This document shows, piece after piece, positions 6,722 to 16,265 of a stretch of 64,000 bases of DNA. The notes beneath the pieces were generated by a model. The model was not told the origin of the DNA and did no database searches. It saw only the letters and a list, made by a program, of their open reading frames with translations. The position numbers and the translations under genes are program-made. This stretch comes from Pelagicoccus mobilis (GTDB taxonomy: Bacteria; Verrucomicrobiota; Verrucomicrobiia; Opitutales; Opitutaceae). Location: positions 1 through 64,000 of the forward strand of contig NZ_JAENIL010000016.1 of NCBI RefSeq assembly GCF_016595505.1. The letters are read 5' to 3'. The stretch's first letter is position 1, and each line of letters begins with the position of its first letter.

Positions 6722-7384
6722 CTAAAATGCGTCTTTGCGTAGCGCCAAAAGAGTTCCGGCTGCAATGCCTTCAAGGCTTGGTGCGCAAATGTGAGCACGT
6801 CCATCGAACTGTGCATCACCAACAGCAAGACATTTCATGTTTCCTGCTATCGCAGCCGCAACACCTGCTTTCGCGTCCTCGACCACCAGACACTCTTCGG
6901 GTGCAATGTCTAGCTTTCTTGCAGCAAGCAGGAATACCTCCGGATCTGGCTTGGAGTTCTTTATTTGATTTCCATCTGCAATGGCATCGAAAGTGTCTGC
7001 CATCCCTATGCGAGCGAGAATCGTGGGAGCGTTGCGACTACTAGACCCTATCGCTACTTTGATGTTAGCTGTTTTGAGTCCGTCAATCAGTTCCCTTGCA
7101 CCAGCTAATATATCAACCCTAGAAAGGTTGCTTAACGAATCGCTGTAATAACCATTCTTTTTAGTCGCCAAATCAATTTTTTCTTCCTCACTGAAATGAC
7201 GATCTGCTTTTTCAAGTATGATATCGACACATTCCATGCGACTCACACCACGAAGGCGATTATTGATATCACGATTAAATTCAACACCCGCCTCATCTGA
7301 CATTCGCTGCCAAGCCTTGTAGTGAAATTCATCCGTAGACACGATGACGCCGTCCAAATCAAAGATTACTGCCTTTATATTCAT
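6722..7384 (-). CDS. pgmB: Beta-phosphoglucomutase (HAD superfamily)
   Basis: A 220-residue cytosolic enzyme that interconverts beta-glucose 1-phosphate and glucose 6-phosphate. The HAD motif I is FDLDGVIVSTDEFH with D9 nucleophile and D11 acid/base. The cap domain carries LRGVSRMECVD. Motif II is GSSSRN, motif III is NSKPDPEVF, and motif IV is VVEDAKAGVAAA. Length is normal for the family. It lies directly downstream of the GH65 phosphorylase gene (39-bp gap, same strand), the standard partnership: the phosphorylase releases beta-glucose 1-phosphate and this mutase sends it into glycolysis. Confidence 0.92.
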   Translation of the reverse strand: MNIKAVIFDLDGVIVSTDEFHYKAWQRMSDEAGVEFNRDINNRLRGVSRMECVDIILEKADRHFSEEEKIDLATKKNGYYSDSLSNLSRVDILAGARELIDGLKTANIKVAIGSSSRNAPTILARIGMADTFDAIADGNQIKNSKPDPEVFLLAARKLDIAPEECLVVEDAKAGVAAAIAGNMKCLAVGDAQFDGRAHICAPSLEGIAAGTLLALRKDAF

Positions 7385-7423
7385 AATTGTTTGTTCGTTA
7401 AAGGAATTTTCAGATTTTAGGAA

Positions 7424-9835
7424 TCAGGTGTAAGTAGCCTGGCGAGCGAGATTAAGCCCGTCTGTTCTGTCTTTTGGTTTCGCACCACTGGCTCCTTCCT
7501 CGACTGGGTTTTGTATTCCAGTTTGATCCCGGTGGGTATTGGGCAATGGAATACATATGCCATCCGAAGTAACGGAATAGAGTTCGGAGAAAACAGAGAT
7601 TTTAATAAAGCCAGTGCCCTCAAGCTTGAAAGAAACAGTCTCTGTATTGATTTTGACAGATAGAACGGCATCGTCTTCCACGTGAATTTTAAATCCGAAG
7701 CCATTCCAACTCGCAGGAAGTGTTGGACAAAATGACAGTATATCACCGTCAGTTTTCATCCCACCAAAACCATAAACTAAATTCATCCACGCACCGGCCA
7801 TACTCGTCACGTGCAATCCTTCACATGTGTTGTTATTGTAATCATCCAGGTCGAGTCGAGAAGAGTAACGGGCATACTCATAAGCTTTTTTATGGCGACC
7901 CAAGCGAGCTGAGAGGATACTATGTATCGCTGGAGATAATGAAGATTCGTGTGAACACCGTGGTTCGTAGTAGTCCAAGTTTTTCTCTAGAGCTTCTTCC
8001 GAGTATTCGCTACCAAATAGAAAAAAGAATAATAAGACATCGGGTTGCTTGATTAGGTCGAAACGGAAAAGGTCTACATATGGCCATTTTTTCTGAACCG
8101 GAAACTGATCATCGGGAATATCCAGATAGTCGATATGTGGCATATTGAAGAACCCCTCATGCTGTTCAAAGATACCGGAGGATTCATCCAACATGGTATC
8201 CATATTCTCAGCCTTTTTTTTCCAATCCGACAACTCCGCTTCTTGAAGTTTCGTTTTGGCTTTGATTGCAGAAAGGGCTTCGGGGGCTTCTTTAGATAAT
8301 TCATCCAACACCTCCAACGCCCATTCAAAACTCTTTTTAGCTAATATATTGGTATAGGCGTTATTATTAACCATAGTGTGCATTTCATCAGGCCCCATAA
8401 CACCCCAATAACCGAATTTTCCGGTGCGTTGTCCCCACCCTCCCCTGGAAGCGTAAAACCGCGCCACTTCGATCAAAATTTCCGCACCGTGATCCCTGAG
8501 AAATTCTTTGTCTCCTGTGATATGGACATATTTCCAAATACCGTAGGCAATGGCTGCGGAAACATGGATTTCCAGGTCTCCATGTTGCCAGACATCGCAA
8601 ATTTCATCACCGTCGATAGTACACATGGGATAACGGGCCCCTTCCAAATGGAGTTCCCTGGCACGTTTTTGGGCACCCGGTAGCGTATGGTGGCGATAGG
8701 TCACTAAGTTTTTGGCGGCCCGGCGATTATTGAAAAGATAGAACGGCAAACAGTATGTCTCCGTATCCCACCAGGTAACCCCCCAATAGTGCTCACCCGT
8801 AAGCCCCTTTGCTCCTATATTATGCCTAGGATCTTCACCACGATAGGTCTGGAGCAGGTGGAATATGCAAAATCGAAAACCTTGTTGGTTCTCATCATCG
8901 CCTTCAATTGTAACATCAACCTGCTTCCACACGCTCTCCCAGTAGGAGCGTTGATTTTTTAAAGCACTTTCCCAAGTCGTATTCTTTTCAGCTTTCAACT
9001 TGAGGAAACCCGAAGTCCAAACTGTATCATCACTCAGATCCGAATCTTTTTCACTGTGGTTGGCGGCGATTCGAGTGATCGTTTCAACTTTATTCGGTTC
9101 CAACTCCATTTTGACAGTTGCTCCAACCAATCGGTCAAGATGGAAAGTGGAAGTCTCGACATCGCGGGAAGTTTTTAAGTGAAGAGATGAAAACACCCGA
9201 TGACCGCTTGATGAGGTTCTGCCAAGAGAAGCAGCATGGGTTGATGATGCTTCGTGTTTTAACAAAGACCATGGCTGCGATTGGCGGAGATTATAGGTGA
9301 CACCAAAATCAAGCCCGACGTCGATCTCCACTACACCGGTAAAATTAATGGCTTCTAGCGATATTTGCTGCACGCCAAGATGTGACGTGTGCATCGAAAG
9401 CATCCGTTCAAACTTGATCCTTATGGATTTTCCTGACGCTGAATCCCAAACAAAGGACCGTTCGACGATTCCTGTGCGCATATCTACTTTTCGACTAAAA
9501 TCGCGAAATGAGATCTTTGCTAAATCAAGCAACTCATCGTCGAGTCGAATGCGCGTATATAACCAATCGACGCTATTGACCATATAAGTCCAGCCATCAG
9601 CAAACCCCTTAAATTTGGTAGAATAGATGTGCTCCCCACTCTCATAAATACCATTGAAGAAGCTTCCTTGTGTTGTTTGGCCAGAATAGCCTTCTTCGAA
9701 TGAACCTCTAACCCCCATAAATTCATTAGCCAGCGCGAAGATGGATTCACTCACTTCCGAGCGTTCTTCATTGAACCCCCTCTCTTCTACGACCCAGGGT
9801 GCTATCTCCAAATACCTATGTGCTGTTTTCGCCAT
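7424..9835 (-). CDS. GH65 disaccharide phosphorylase (maltose/kojibiose/trehalose type)
   Basis: An 803-residue cytosolic inverting phosphorylase that cleaves an alpha-glucosyl disaccharide with phosphate to give beta-glucose 1-phosphate. The N-terminal beta-sandwich has LANEFMGVRGSFEEG (about 31-45). The (alpha/alpha)6 barrel carries GVTWWDTETYCLPF, GARYPMCTIDGDE and GYWGVMGPDEMHTMVNNNAYTN, with E484 of GPDE as the general acid. A C-terminal beta domain follows. No signal peptide. It forms an operon with pgmB. A -10-like TATAAC and the shared 28-nt motif lie upstream. Specificity cannot be read from sequence. The 3' end seems extended past the usual C-terminus by about 30 low-complexity residues. 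Confidence 0.9.
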   Translation of the reverse strand: MAKTAHRYLEIAPWVVEERGFNEERSEVSESIFALANEFMGVRGSFEEGYSGQTTQGSFFNGIYESGEHIYSTKFKGFADGWTYMVNSVDWLYTRIRLDDELLDLAKISFRDFSRKVDMRTGIVERSFVWDSASGKSIRIKFERMLSMHTSHLGVQQISLEAINFTGVVEIDVGLDFGVTYNLRQSQPWSLLKHEASSTHAASLGRTSSSGHRVFSSLHLKTSRDVETSTFHLDRLVGATVKMELEPNKVETITRIAANHSEKDSDLSDDTVWTSGFLKLKAEKNTTWESALKNQRSYWESVWKQVDVTIEGDDENQQGFRFCIFHLLQTYRGEDPRHNIGAKGLTGEHYWGVTWWDTETYCLPFYLFNNRRAAKNLVTYRHHTLPGAQKRARELHLEGARYPMCTIDGDEICDVWQHGDLEIHVSAAIAYGIWKYVHITGDKEFLRDHGAEILIEVARFYASRGGWGQRTGKFGYWGVMGPDEMHTMVNNNAYTNILAKKSFEWALEVLDELSKEAPEALSAIKAKTKLQEAELSDWKKKAENMDTMLDESSGIFEQHEGFFNMPHIDYLDIPDDQFPVQKKWPYVDLFRFDLIKQPDVLLFFFLFGSEYSEEALEKNLDYYEPRCSHESSLSPAIHSILSARLGRHKKAYEYARYSSRLDLDDYNNNTCEGLHVTSMAGAWMNLVYGFGGMKTDGDILSFCPTLPASWNGFGFKIHVEDDAVLSVKINTETVSFKLEGTGFIKISVFSELYSVTSDGICIPLPNTHRDQTGIQNPVEEGASGAKPKDRTDGLNLARQATYT

Positions 9836-9890
9836 AACATTATACTTTAATAAGTTATAGCTACAGCATAGATCCGTTGCTAAAAATGAG

Positions 9891-9918
9891 CCTTAACAAT
9901 ACAAACAACGATTAGCAC
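9891..9918 (+). promoter_or_regulatory. 28-nt shared intergenic motif, copy 1
   Basis: Reads CCTTAAC at the left end and CGATTAGCAC at the right end, 28 nt in all, 56 bp upstream of the GH65 start. It lies upstream of plausible -35/-10 elements of that gene. Copies 2-7 sit at 14169, 21161, 26928, 34285, 41467 and 49550. Copy 1 and copy 7 are embedded in a longer repeat of about 90 bp. Confidence 0.7.
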
Positions 9919-9935
9919 GATACCGTGTTGGCACT

Positions 9936-10000
9936 ATGAACACATTGGAACTTCGTGACTATTTACCTGGTTTGTATTTCGTAGGTACTGAAATATGGTT
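9936..10000 (+). pseudogene. Truncated 5' end of an unknown gene (MNTLELR type), copy 1
   Basis: Reads MNTLELRDYLPGLYFVGTE before it runs into ISL3 sequence. A second copy at 49595 reads MNTLELRGCFPGLKSEGAE, and several codons differ only at the third position (AAC/AAT, ACA/ACT, CCT/CCA), which shows the stretch was once coding. Both start 45 bp after the left end of the shared motif. Confidence 0.5.
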
Positions 10001-10005
10001 CACCA

Positions 10006-10512
10006 TCATTTTGCGGGGAAAGCGTGTTTGATCTTCAGGAAAGAGAATTCGGTGTCCCGATACCCGTAGGCCATTCTCTTGATTGCCTTTATCTTGTTGT
10101 TCATCCCCTTCAGCACGCTGGTGTTGAGCGGATTCTTCGCCGACGCTAGGATGCCTCAGCAGGCAGGGCCACAGCTCTTAGAGCTGTTCCTTCAGCACGT
10201 AGACAGTCGCCAAAGGCAGGTCGGCCTCTATGAGCGTTTCAAGTTTAGCCCTTTGCTTGCGGTTTAAGTTGTTTCAGTTCCTGAGCAGAAGCCAACGGCT
10301 TCGTTTCACCGCCCCGGTACGCCGGCTTGTCGGATCGCAACGCGTCGGCGAGCACCGTTGCGTAACGATGCCCCTTGTGCAGGGCGAACTCGTCGATGAC
10401 CAGGCGGCGAACCTCGCTCCAGAAGACCGAAGTCAACATGCGTATCAGCCTTGTCTATGCGTTTGACCGTGTTCCACGAGTGAATACATCCCTGACAGGA
10501 AGCAGCTCGCAA
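10006..10512 (-). mobile_element. ISL3-family transposase remnant
   Basis: Pieces in different frames match ISL3 transposases in order: WNTVKRIDKA (helix-turn-helix region), VIDEFALHKGHRYATVLAD (DDE domain start), and the C-terminus with MNNKIKAIKRMAYGYRDTEF followed by LKIKHAFP and a stop at 10006. The centre of the DDE domain is missing, so the element is dead. It separates the MNTLELR fragment from IS66 sequence. Confidence 0.8.
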
Positions 10513-10569
10513 AGCTCCTCAACGTAGCAAACCAGCTGCGGCGAAGCCGCAGTCTGCCAATCCTCGAGA

Positions 10570-10989
10570 GGATCGAGTCAATGTTCGAATCCGACGCCGA
10601 CCGCTACCTCGCCAAAACCGGCATGGCCGACGCGGTACGCTACGCCTGGGGGCAATGGAGGAAGCTTCGCGAAGATCTTCGAGCATGGCGAAGCCTGGAT
10701 CGATAACAACCTCGCCGAACAGACCATACGCCCGACCGAGCTGGGGATGAAGAACTGGCTGTTCGCCGGCAGCCCCAAAGCTGGTAAGACGGCCGCCATG
10801 ACCTACACGATCCTGGAGTGCTGCCGCCGCTGCGGAGTGGAGCCGACAACCTACCTTGAGGACGTGCTTGAAAAGCTGCCTAAAATGATGGAAAGCGAAA
10901 CTAACCAACTCACGCCCGCGAGCACAAAGAAGAACCAAGTCAATCGGCACTTGGACAGACGCTCGCCTACGGATATCTTTCCTAAATAG
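10570..10989 (+). mobile_element. IS66-family transposase remnant (3' part)
   Basis: Encodes the IS66 TnpC C-terminus: MADAVRYAWGQWRKL, then IDNNLAEQTIRPTELG, KNWLFAGSPKAGKTAAM and GVEPTTYLEDVLEKLP. A frameshift near 10660 splits it. The upstream two-thirds and the small accessory genes are absent. Confidence 0.85.
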
Positions 10990-11003
10990 GGTTTCTAGGA
11001 AAA

Positions 11004-12566
11004 CTACTCAACCACCTTACGCATAGCATCCCTAAGCTCTGCAACGACTTCAGGGTCATGAGGAGCTAGATTTCTGACCTCACTGGGGTCCTCTGCCAGG
11101 TCGTACAATTCCCAGTTGTCAGTATCACCGTTAGTCTGGACGATCTTCAAGTTGCCCTTACGAAACGAATAGAAACCTTTATAACCACCAAATAAATACT
11201 CTCTCTCGGGGGAAGGCTCACCAAGGAATGCAGATTTCATACTGACTCCAGCAAGAGGACTTGTGGGAACGCCATCGACCGACTCCGGGTACTCAGCCCC
11301 AGCTAACTCCATTAAGGTGGGAGCCAAGTCTACTACAGAAAATGGAGAGTCTTCGATACGGCCCCGATCAATGACCCCCGGCCAAGAAGCAATACAATGC
11401 GTTTGCATACCTCCTTGATGGCCGAATTGCTTGAAGTAGCGATATGGGGTATTTCCCAATGCAGCCCACGGCGCTGAAAGCGAACGATATCCTTCCGCCG
11501 GCCCAGGCGGCATCGCCATATCGCGATTAAAATCATAGGGACAGGCTCCATTATCAGAGAAAAAGAGAACAAGAGTATTTTCCGCTTCTCCAGAATCTTC
11601 CAAGTACTTCAAAAGACGCCCTATATTCCGGTCCATCCTCTCAACCATAGCTGCGAAGACCGCCATCTCTAGACTGTAAGCATCTTTCTCTTCTATGCTT
11701 AACGCGTTCCAAGGGCGATAATAAGAGGCCTTGATGCGTTCGGTAACATAATTATCCACGGCAGGAGGCTGACGAGCAATGTTTATATTGTTACTAGGGG
11801 AGCTAAGCACAGCCCCTTCTTTTAACACACCCAGATCGAGCTGCTTTTGAAAGCGCTGCTCACGAATCACATCCCAGCCAGCGCGATATACATCACGATA
11901 AATCGCGATATCCTCAGGAGTAGCCTGGAGGGGAAAATGTGCCGCGTGATAAGCAAGATAGAGAAAAAAGGGCTGGTCCGAGTCGTCCCTCTCTCGAAGA
12001 AAACGTAAGACATAATCAGTCGTCGCATCAGTCTTGTGAAACGGCTTTGAGGTTTGTAGTTCCAAAACGTCCAGTTCCTCACCATCGACCTCAAAGATGG
12101 CGCGCTTGTCGCCTCTATCATATTGAGGGAAGCCACCATCGTCACGGAGCATGAAAGGCGAGAAAGGACTTAGAAACCAACGATCAAAGCTATTCTTAGC
12201 GTAGACGCGCTCCGGAACCCACCTCATTAGATGTTCTTTTCCAGCAAAAAAGGTGCGATAACCTGCGTCTCGCAATAGCTGAGGAAAGCCAACAGCTCCC
12301 GAACCCTCCCGATACAAACCAGTCATGATTGCCGAGCGAGTAGGATCACATTTTGAAAGGTTGTTAAAATCTGCGAATCGCATCCCCTGGCTGGCCAACC
12401 TGTCGAGATTCGGCGTGTTGATCTCTGCACCATAAGCACCGATATCCGAGAATCCAATGTCATCACCAACGATGATTACAATGTTCGGGCGCTCGCCTGA
12501 AGCGGATAAACTAAACGCTAGGACTCCCCCAAGAGCTAGCAGTAACAAGAGATAAGAGTTCTTCAT
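11004..12566 (-). CDS. S1 formylglycine sulfatase, exported
   Basis: Arylsulfatase-type hydrolase of about 520 residues, starting at MKNSYLLLLLALGG (an upstream in-frame ATG lies at 12578). The signal peptide ends near ASG. Metal ligands appear in IVIIVGDDIGFSDIGAYG, and the formylglycine motif is C-D-P-T-R (CDPTRSAIMTG), about residue 73. LVLFFSDNGACPYD gives the second metal-binding Asp-Asn pair. GKEHLMRW supplies the conserved Lys/His. Substrate is unknown, presumably a sulfate ester on polysaccharide. It is convergent with the IS66 remnant and downstream of the GPH transporter. Confidence 0.9.
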   Translation of the reverse strand: MKNSYLLLLLALGGVLAFSLSASGERPNIVIIVGDDIGFSDIGAYGAEINTPNLDRLASQGMRFADFNNLSKCDPTRSAIMTGLYREGSGAVGFPQLLRDAGYRTFFAGKEHLMRWVPERVYAKNSFDRWFLSPFSPFMLRDDGGFPQYDRGDKRAIFEVDGEELDVLELQTSKPFHKTDATTDYVLRFLRERDDSDQPFFLYLAYHAAHFPLQATPEDIAIYRDVYRAGWDVIREQRFQKQLDLGVLKEGAVLSSPSNNINIARQPPAVDNYVTERIKASYYRPWNALSIEEKDAYSLEMAVFAAMVERMDRNIGRLLKYLEDSGEAENTLVLFFSDNGACPYDFNRDMAMPPGPAEGYRSLSAPWAALGNTPYRYFKQFGHQGGMQTHCIASWPGVIDRGRIEDSPFSVVDLAPTLMELAGAEYPESVDGVPTSPLAGVSMKSAFLGEPSPEREYLFGGYKGFYSFRKGNLKIVQTNGDTDNWELYDLAEDPSEVRNLAPHDPEVVAELRDAMRKVVE

Positions 12567-12720
12567 AAATCTAAACATTCAGAAAAATCACAGTTGAAGC
12601 ATACTGCTGGTGAAAGCAGTTGCGGTCGGGTTCAGGTTCATTGTCGCAAAAAACGCTGCACGGTCCTTCCGCTTCACGCTACTGCCTTTCCGCTGCTTTT
12701 GGAGATGGACCTGAAATTAA

Positions 12721-14106
12721 TCAGAGAGTTTCCCCACGGCGATCCAGCATCTCTTTTTCAATTTTCTCCATCGTTTTGCTGTCGAGTTTATAGAAAATCA
12801 TTAGCCCGGCGGCTGCAAAGAAGAAAACAGAAGGCACTATGCTCCACATGAAACTTATGCCTTGCAGCGCTCCAGGGGTTTGCTCCTGCCCCTTAACAAA
12901 GCCAGCAATGTCCAAAATATAGCCCGGAATCGCACTCCCTACGGCTGACCCGAATTTGATGGCGAACATAGAGGCTGAAACTGTTAAGGCAGCAATGTTC
13001 CGCCCGGAAATCCACTCGCCATATTCCGAGCAATCTGTATACATAACAAAGAGCAGCGTGATAATTAACCCAAAACAGAATAAACCAACGGTATATACAA
13101 CAAGCGTTAACGCGTATTGCTCAACGGGAACAAAATAGGTCAATACAACCGAAACGCCAAACAGTGTATTTACCAATATCATCAGTATTTTTTTGTCGAC
13201 CAATTTCAAAACATAAGGTGTCAACAGTGCACCGAACAACTGAGCTACAGTTCCAGTTGAAAATATCAACGAAGTGCCATCCATCCACCAGAGCACCTTC
13301 TCATCGACTAGCCCCATATTATATTTCGTATAAAATGCCGTACTGGAAATCCTTGCCACAAACCCAACAATCGATATAACAGAACACAATGCTAAGATGA
13401 TCCAAGAGGTGTTATTCTTAAGAATAGCGAAATCCCCTTTGATACTAGATTTATTTTCTCTGGGACTAATCCTTTCCCTTGTGGCTGCAAAGGTAAAAAA
13501 GAACAGGGCCATAGATAGGATGGCAAAAAGAATGATAGTTAGCCTGAATCCAAGAACTTCATCCCCTCCGCCGAGAAAAGCAACGAGGGGTTTCGCGCAG
13601 GCTCCGACAACTAGCGTGCCCAACGCTGCAGAAACGAATCTAAATTGAGTTGCTTTGGTTCGTTCCTCAGATACTGGCGAAATCACTGCTAACAATGCAG
13701 AATACGGAACATTGATGGCAGTATAGGCCAACATCACGAGGGAATAGGAAACATAAGCAAAGACTAGCTTACCCGCTCCAGATAATTCAGGCCCTAGAAA
13801 AAGCAAGTATCCAAGTAGGGCATAAGGAAGCGCCACCCATAGAAGAAACGGGCGATATTTACCCCACCTAGTATTTGTACGGTCTGCGATTAGCCCCATT
13901 GCTGGATCACTAACAGCATCGATCACCTTAGTCACCAAAAACATAGTCGCAGCACCAGCTGGCGATATCCCCCAAACATCAACGTAATAGTACAACAGGA
14001 AGATGTTAAAGAATGTCATGTAGAAATTTGAAGCCATGTCTCCGGAGCCATAGCCTAATTTTTCTACAAAAGATAGTGGGGCAGTATTCGATTTGGAGGT
14101 AGCCAT
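12721..14106 (-). CDS. GPH-family sugar:cation symporter (MelB-like MFS)
   Basis: A 461-residue membrane protein with about 12 hydrophobic segments. The family signature is clear: KLGYGSGDMASNFYMTFFNIFLL at the start, IDAVSDPAMGLIADRTNTRWGKYRPFLL in loop 2-3, and a tyrosine-rich DCSEYGEW in the central region. Members carry mono- or disaccharides or glycosides with Na+ or H+. It is preceded by shared motif copy 2 (63 bp upstream). Its last 26 codons recur as a remnant at 49657-49734. Confidence 0.9.
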   Translation of the reverse strand: MATSKSNTAPLSFVEKLGYGSGDMASNFYMTFFNIFLLYYYVDVWGISPAGAATMFLVTKVIDAVSDPAMGLIADRTNTRWGKYRPFLLWVALPYALLGYLLFLGPELSGAGKLVFAYVSYSLVMLAYTAINVPYSALLAVISPVSEERTKATQFRFVSAALGTLVVGACAKPLVAFLGGGDEVLGFRLTIILFAILSMALFFFTFAATRERISPRENKSSIKGDFAILKNNTSWIILALCSVISIVGFVARISSTAFYTKYNMGLVDEKVLWWMDGTSLIFSTGTVAQLFGALLTPYVLKLVDKKILMILVNTLFGVSVVLTYFVPVEQYALTLVVYTVGLFCFGLIITLLFVMYTDCSEYGEWISGRNIAALTVSASMFAIKFGSAVGSAIPGYILDIAGFVKGQEQTPGALQGISFMWSIVPSVFFFAAAGLMIFYKLDSKTMEKIEKEMLDRRGETL

Positions 14107-14168
14107 TATTTTCCTGTATGATCGCTGATTGACTAGGTATCAAATATAGGGATTAATCGAGTAATCAA

Positions 14169-14196
14169 CCATAACAATAAGTATATCGATTAGCAC
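14169..14196 (+). promoter_or_regulatory. 28-nt shared intergenic motif, copy 2
   Basis: Reads CCATAAC at the left end and CGATTAGCAC at the right end, with the same 28-nt span as copy 1, 63 bp upstream of the GPH symporter start. Confidence 0.65.
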
Positions 14197-14335
14197 AAAA
14201 AACAAGACGATAGTTAAGTGCCCTGAGAACGATGATAATCCGCTAGAGCGGAGATTTCAGATTCTAAATTTCGTGTTGAAGCCAATGATTTAGCCAAAAC
14301 TTATCCGATCATGCTCGATGACTGTCTAAACTGAT

Positions 14336-14448
14336 CTATTTCGCCCAAACTTCAAGGGTGTTGGCGCCGGCGATGAGGTCGATAAAAGGGCCCACAATCG
14401 TGTGGCATTTGGGAACCGGGACTTTGAAAACAATCACTGACGATTTCA
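14336..14448 (-). pseudogene. C-terminal remnant of unknown secreted-type protein
   Basis: The minus strand ends GPFIDLIAGANTLEVWAK plus stop, preceded by VIVFKVPVPKCHTIV. The copy at 27095 ends GPFIDLISGTNTLKVCPK plus stop. A strand pattern ending NTLEV is common at the end of beta-sandwich domains of glycosidases, but the parent gene is not in the window. Confidence 0.45.
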
Positions 14449-14660
14449 TAGGATGTAGTGAATTTTCGATACTTAGGGCGGCTGCCTCCCCGGTTCCGCC
14501 GAGGATCAAGCTCTGCGTTCTCGCTCAGCTTTACAAGCTCAGACCTAATACGACCTTACTTTACTAGACTGTGGTGGTCTTTTTGTTTGTTGTGTTCAGT
14601 TTCTAGATACCCGTCTTGCGCTCTCCAGTACGAGTCGTGACCCCGAAATGCGTTTAAGCT
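14440..14660. repeat. Dispersed intergenic repeat, copy B
   Basis: Shares GTAGTGAATTTT and GATACTT near 14455 and the block CTTTTTGTTTGTTGTGTTCA with copy C (37420-37700), and GTTTCTAGATAC and ACGAGTCGTGA with copy A (6495-6670). No gene is seen between 14449 and 14692. Confidence 0.5.
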
Positions 14661-14692
14661 GGCGGACGAAATGGATGCGTGCCCTTCAGTGA

Positions 14693-16255
14693 TCACTTTT
14701 CCTGCGCTACACCCCTTTGTTTGAAAATCGCTTCGAATTTAGCGGTGACACTCCTAAAGGCGTCATCTCTAGAGATATCCTTGGTCTCGTGTGGGTCGCT
14801 TTCGTAGTCGTAGAGTTCGGTTGCGATCACTTTTCCCGCACGTTCTCCCGCCCGATAGTCCATTTGCAGCCATTTAGTGTAACGGAAGCGTTCGTCCCTG
14901 AGCGAATAGCCCATCACTGGATCTTTTTTCGAGCCGCGAGGGTACTGGGCTAGGGCCGCGGATCGAACCGAGGAGGATGGATCCTTCATGAGTGAAACGA
15001 GGCTTTTACCCGGAAGATGTGGGGGGATTTCTAATCCGGCCAGTTCGCAAAGGGTTGGGAAAACATCCACGAATTCGGTAGGAGATTGGGTTTGATTTGC
15101 CTCATAACCTACCGGGCTGACGAAAACGAGGGGTGATCGGACGGATTGCTCATAGTTCGTATGTTTCGTCCAGAAACTATGGTCTCCCAGATGAAACCCG
15201 TGATCGCCCCAAAGGCAGATTATCGTCTTTTCGGTCAGGCCAAGTGTGTCCAGATGCTCGAGAACCTTCCCGACCTGTGCATCCATGTATGTAACGGAGG
15301 CCATGTATCCGTGGATGAGACGTTTTTGAAGATCCTCCGGTAGATCGGGTATCCTGGGAATATCGCTGTACTGTCCTAGTTCACCACTTTCAGCGCCCCT
15401 ACCTTTGTGCCCAATTACCGGGGAGCCCATGGGAGGATCGCTAAAGGCAGCTATCTCAATTTTCTCGGGATCATAAAGATCCCAGTACTTTTTAGGTGCG
15501 GCGAATGGCAAGTGTGGTTTGTAGAAACCTACAGAGAGGAAGAAAGGCTGCTCTTTCTCGGCCAAGAGGTTCAGTGTTTTGATTGCAGCACTAGCCACTG
15601 CACCATCGTCGTAGGCATCGTCTGGAACGTCTAAACACTCCGTGGAAGGCAATACCTCCGAACCACCGAGTTCTACCATTTTCCTGGCCTTAAGGTATTT
15701 TGGGTGGAACACCTGTCCTTCTAATTGTTTTTCTATTCGTTTGGCCGTTTCGATGGTTTCTTCACTCACATAGTCTCTATAGTGAGGCATTGAGCGGACT
15801 ACGGGTATACTCTCATAGGGGACGCTCCAAGACGGAGCATCTTGATCAGTATTGTTGTCCACGCAGCGAGGGTCATAGGTTTTTCCCAAGCCAGTTGTTT
15901 GATAGCCTTGCTGACGAAAATACTGAGGGAGCGACAAGACGTCAGGGTTGATGTCTCTCATCTTGGTTACCAGATCCCAAACCCGGGTCTGATCAGGATA
16001 TAGGCCAGTCATAATGCTTGCTCGCGAGGGACCGCAAACCGCCTGCTGGCAAGAGTTGTTAAGGAAGACAGTTCCCCGCTCGGAAAGTCGATCGATATTA
16101 GGTGTCTGAATGACCTCGTCCCCGTAACAACCGAACAAGGGCTTAAGGTCATCTATCGGGATAAACAACACATTTAAGCGTTCGGAGTCTTCAGCATAGA
16201 TAAAGCCTCGAAGACAGAGCACGAGCGAGAAGGAGAGAATGAAATAGCTCTTCAT
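14693..16255 (-). CDS. Iduronate-2-sulfatase-like S1 sulfatase, exported
   Basis: A 520-residue sulfatase with signal peptide MKSYFILSFSLVLCLRGFIYA. Motifs: NVLFIPIDDLKPLFGCYG (metal Asp pair), formylglycine motif CGPSRASIMTG with C74, TTGLGKTYD, KPHLPFAAPKKYWDLYD and IICLWGDHGFHLGDH. The IDDLKP and KPHLPF motifs place it close to iduronate-2-sulfatase-type enzymes. It probably removes ring O-sulfates from oligosaccharides; the true substrate is not known. It follows the truncated sulfatase by 10 bases, in the GH3 operon. Confidence 0.9.
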   Translation of the reverse strand: MKSYFILSFSLVLCLRGFIYAEDSERLNVLFIPIDDLKPLFGCYGDEVIQTPNIDRLSERGTVFLNNSCQQAVCGPSRASIMTGLYPDQTRVWDLVTKMRDINPDVLSLPQYFRQQGYQTTGLGKTYDPRCVDNNTDQDAPSWSVPYESIPVVRSMPHYRDYVSEETIETAKRIEKQLEGQVFHPKYLKARKMVELGGSEVLPSTECLDVPDDAYDDGAVASAAIKTLNLLAEKEQPFFLSVGFYKPHLPFAAPKKYWDLYDPEKIEIAAFSDPPMGSPVIGHKGRGAESGELGQYSDIPRIPDLPEDLQKRLIHGYMASVTYMDAQVGKVLEHLDTLGLTEKTIICLWGDHGFHLGDHSFWTKHTNYEQSVRSPLVFVSPVGYEANQTQSPTEFVDVFPTLCELAGLEIPPHLPGKSLVSLMKDPSSSVRSAALAQYPRGSKKDPVMGYSLRDERFRYTKWLQMDYRAGERAGKVIATELYDYESDPHETKDISRDDAFRSVTAKFEAIFKQRGVAQEK

Positions 16256-16265
16256 AAAATCAGAA

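Larger units (their letters stand above)
14150..14448. repeat. Duplicated promoter module, copy 1
   Basis: This stretch aligns with 26915-27205 over nearly 300 bp. Shared landmarks are the motif, AGTGCCCTG, ATTTCAGATT, CAATGATTTAGC, GATGAGGTCGATAAAAG and GACTTTGAAAA. One copy lies before the GPH gene, the other before the GH141-like gene. Each contains at its right end a minus-strand C-terminal fragment (14336-14448 here). Confidence 0.7.

Noticed and set aside
9297-9587. Plus-strand frame inside GH65
   Set aside because: Antisense shadow of the N-terminal beta-sandwich of GH65.
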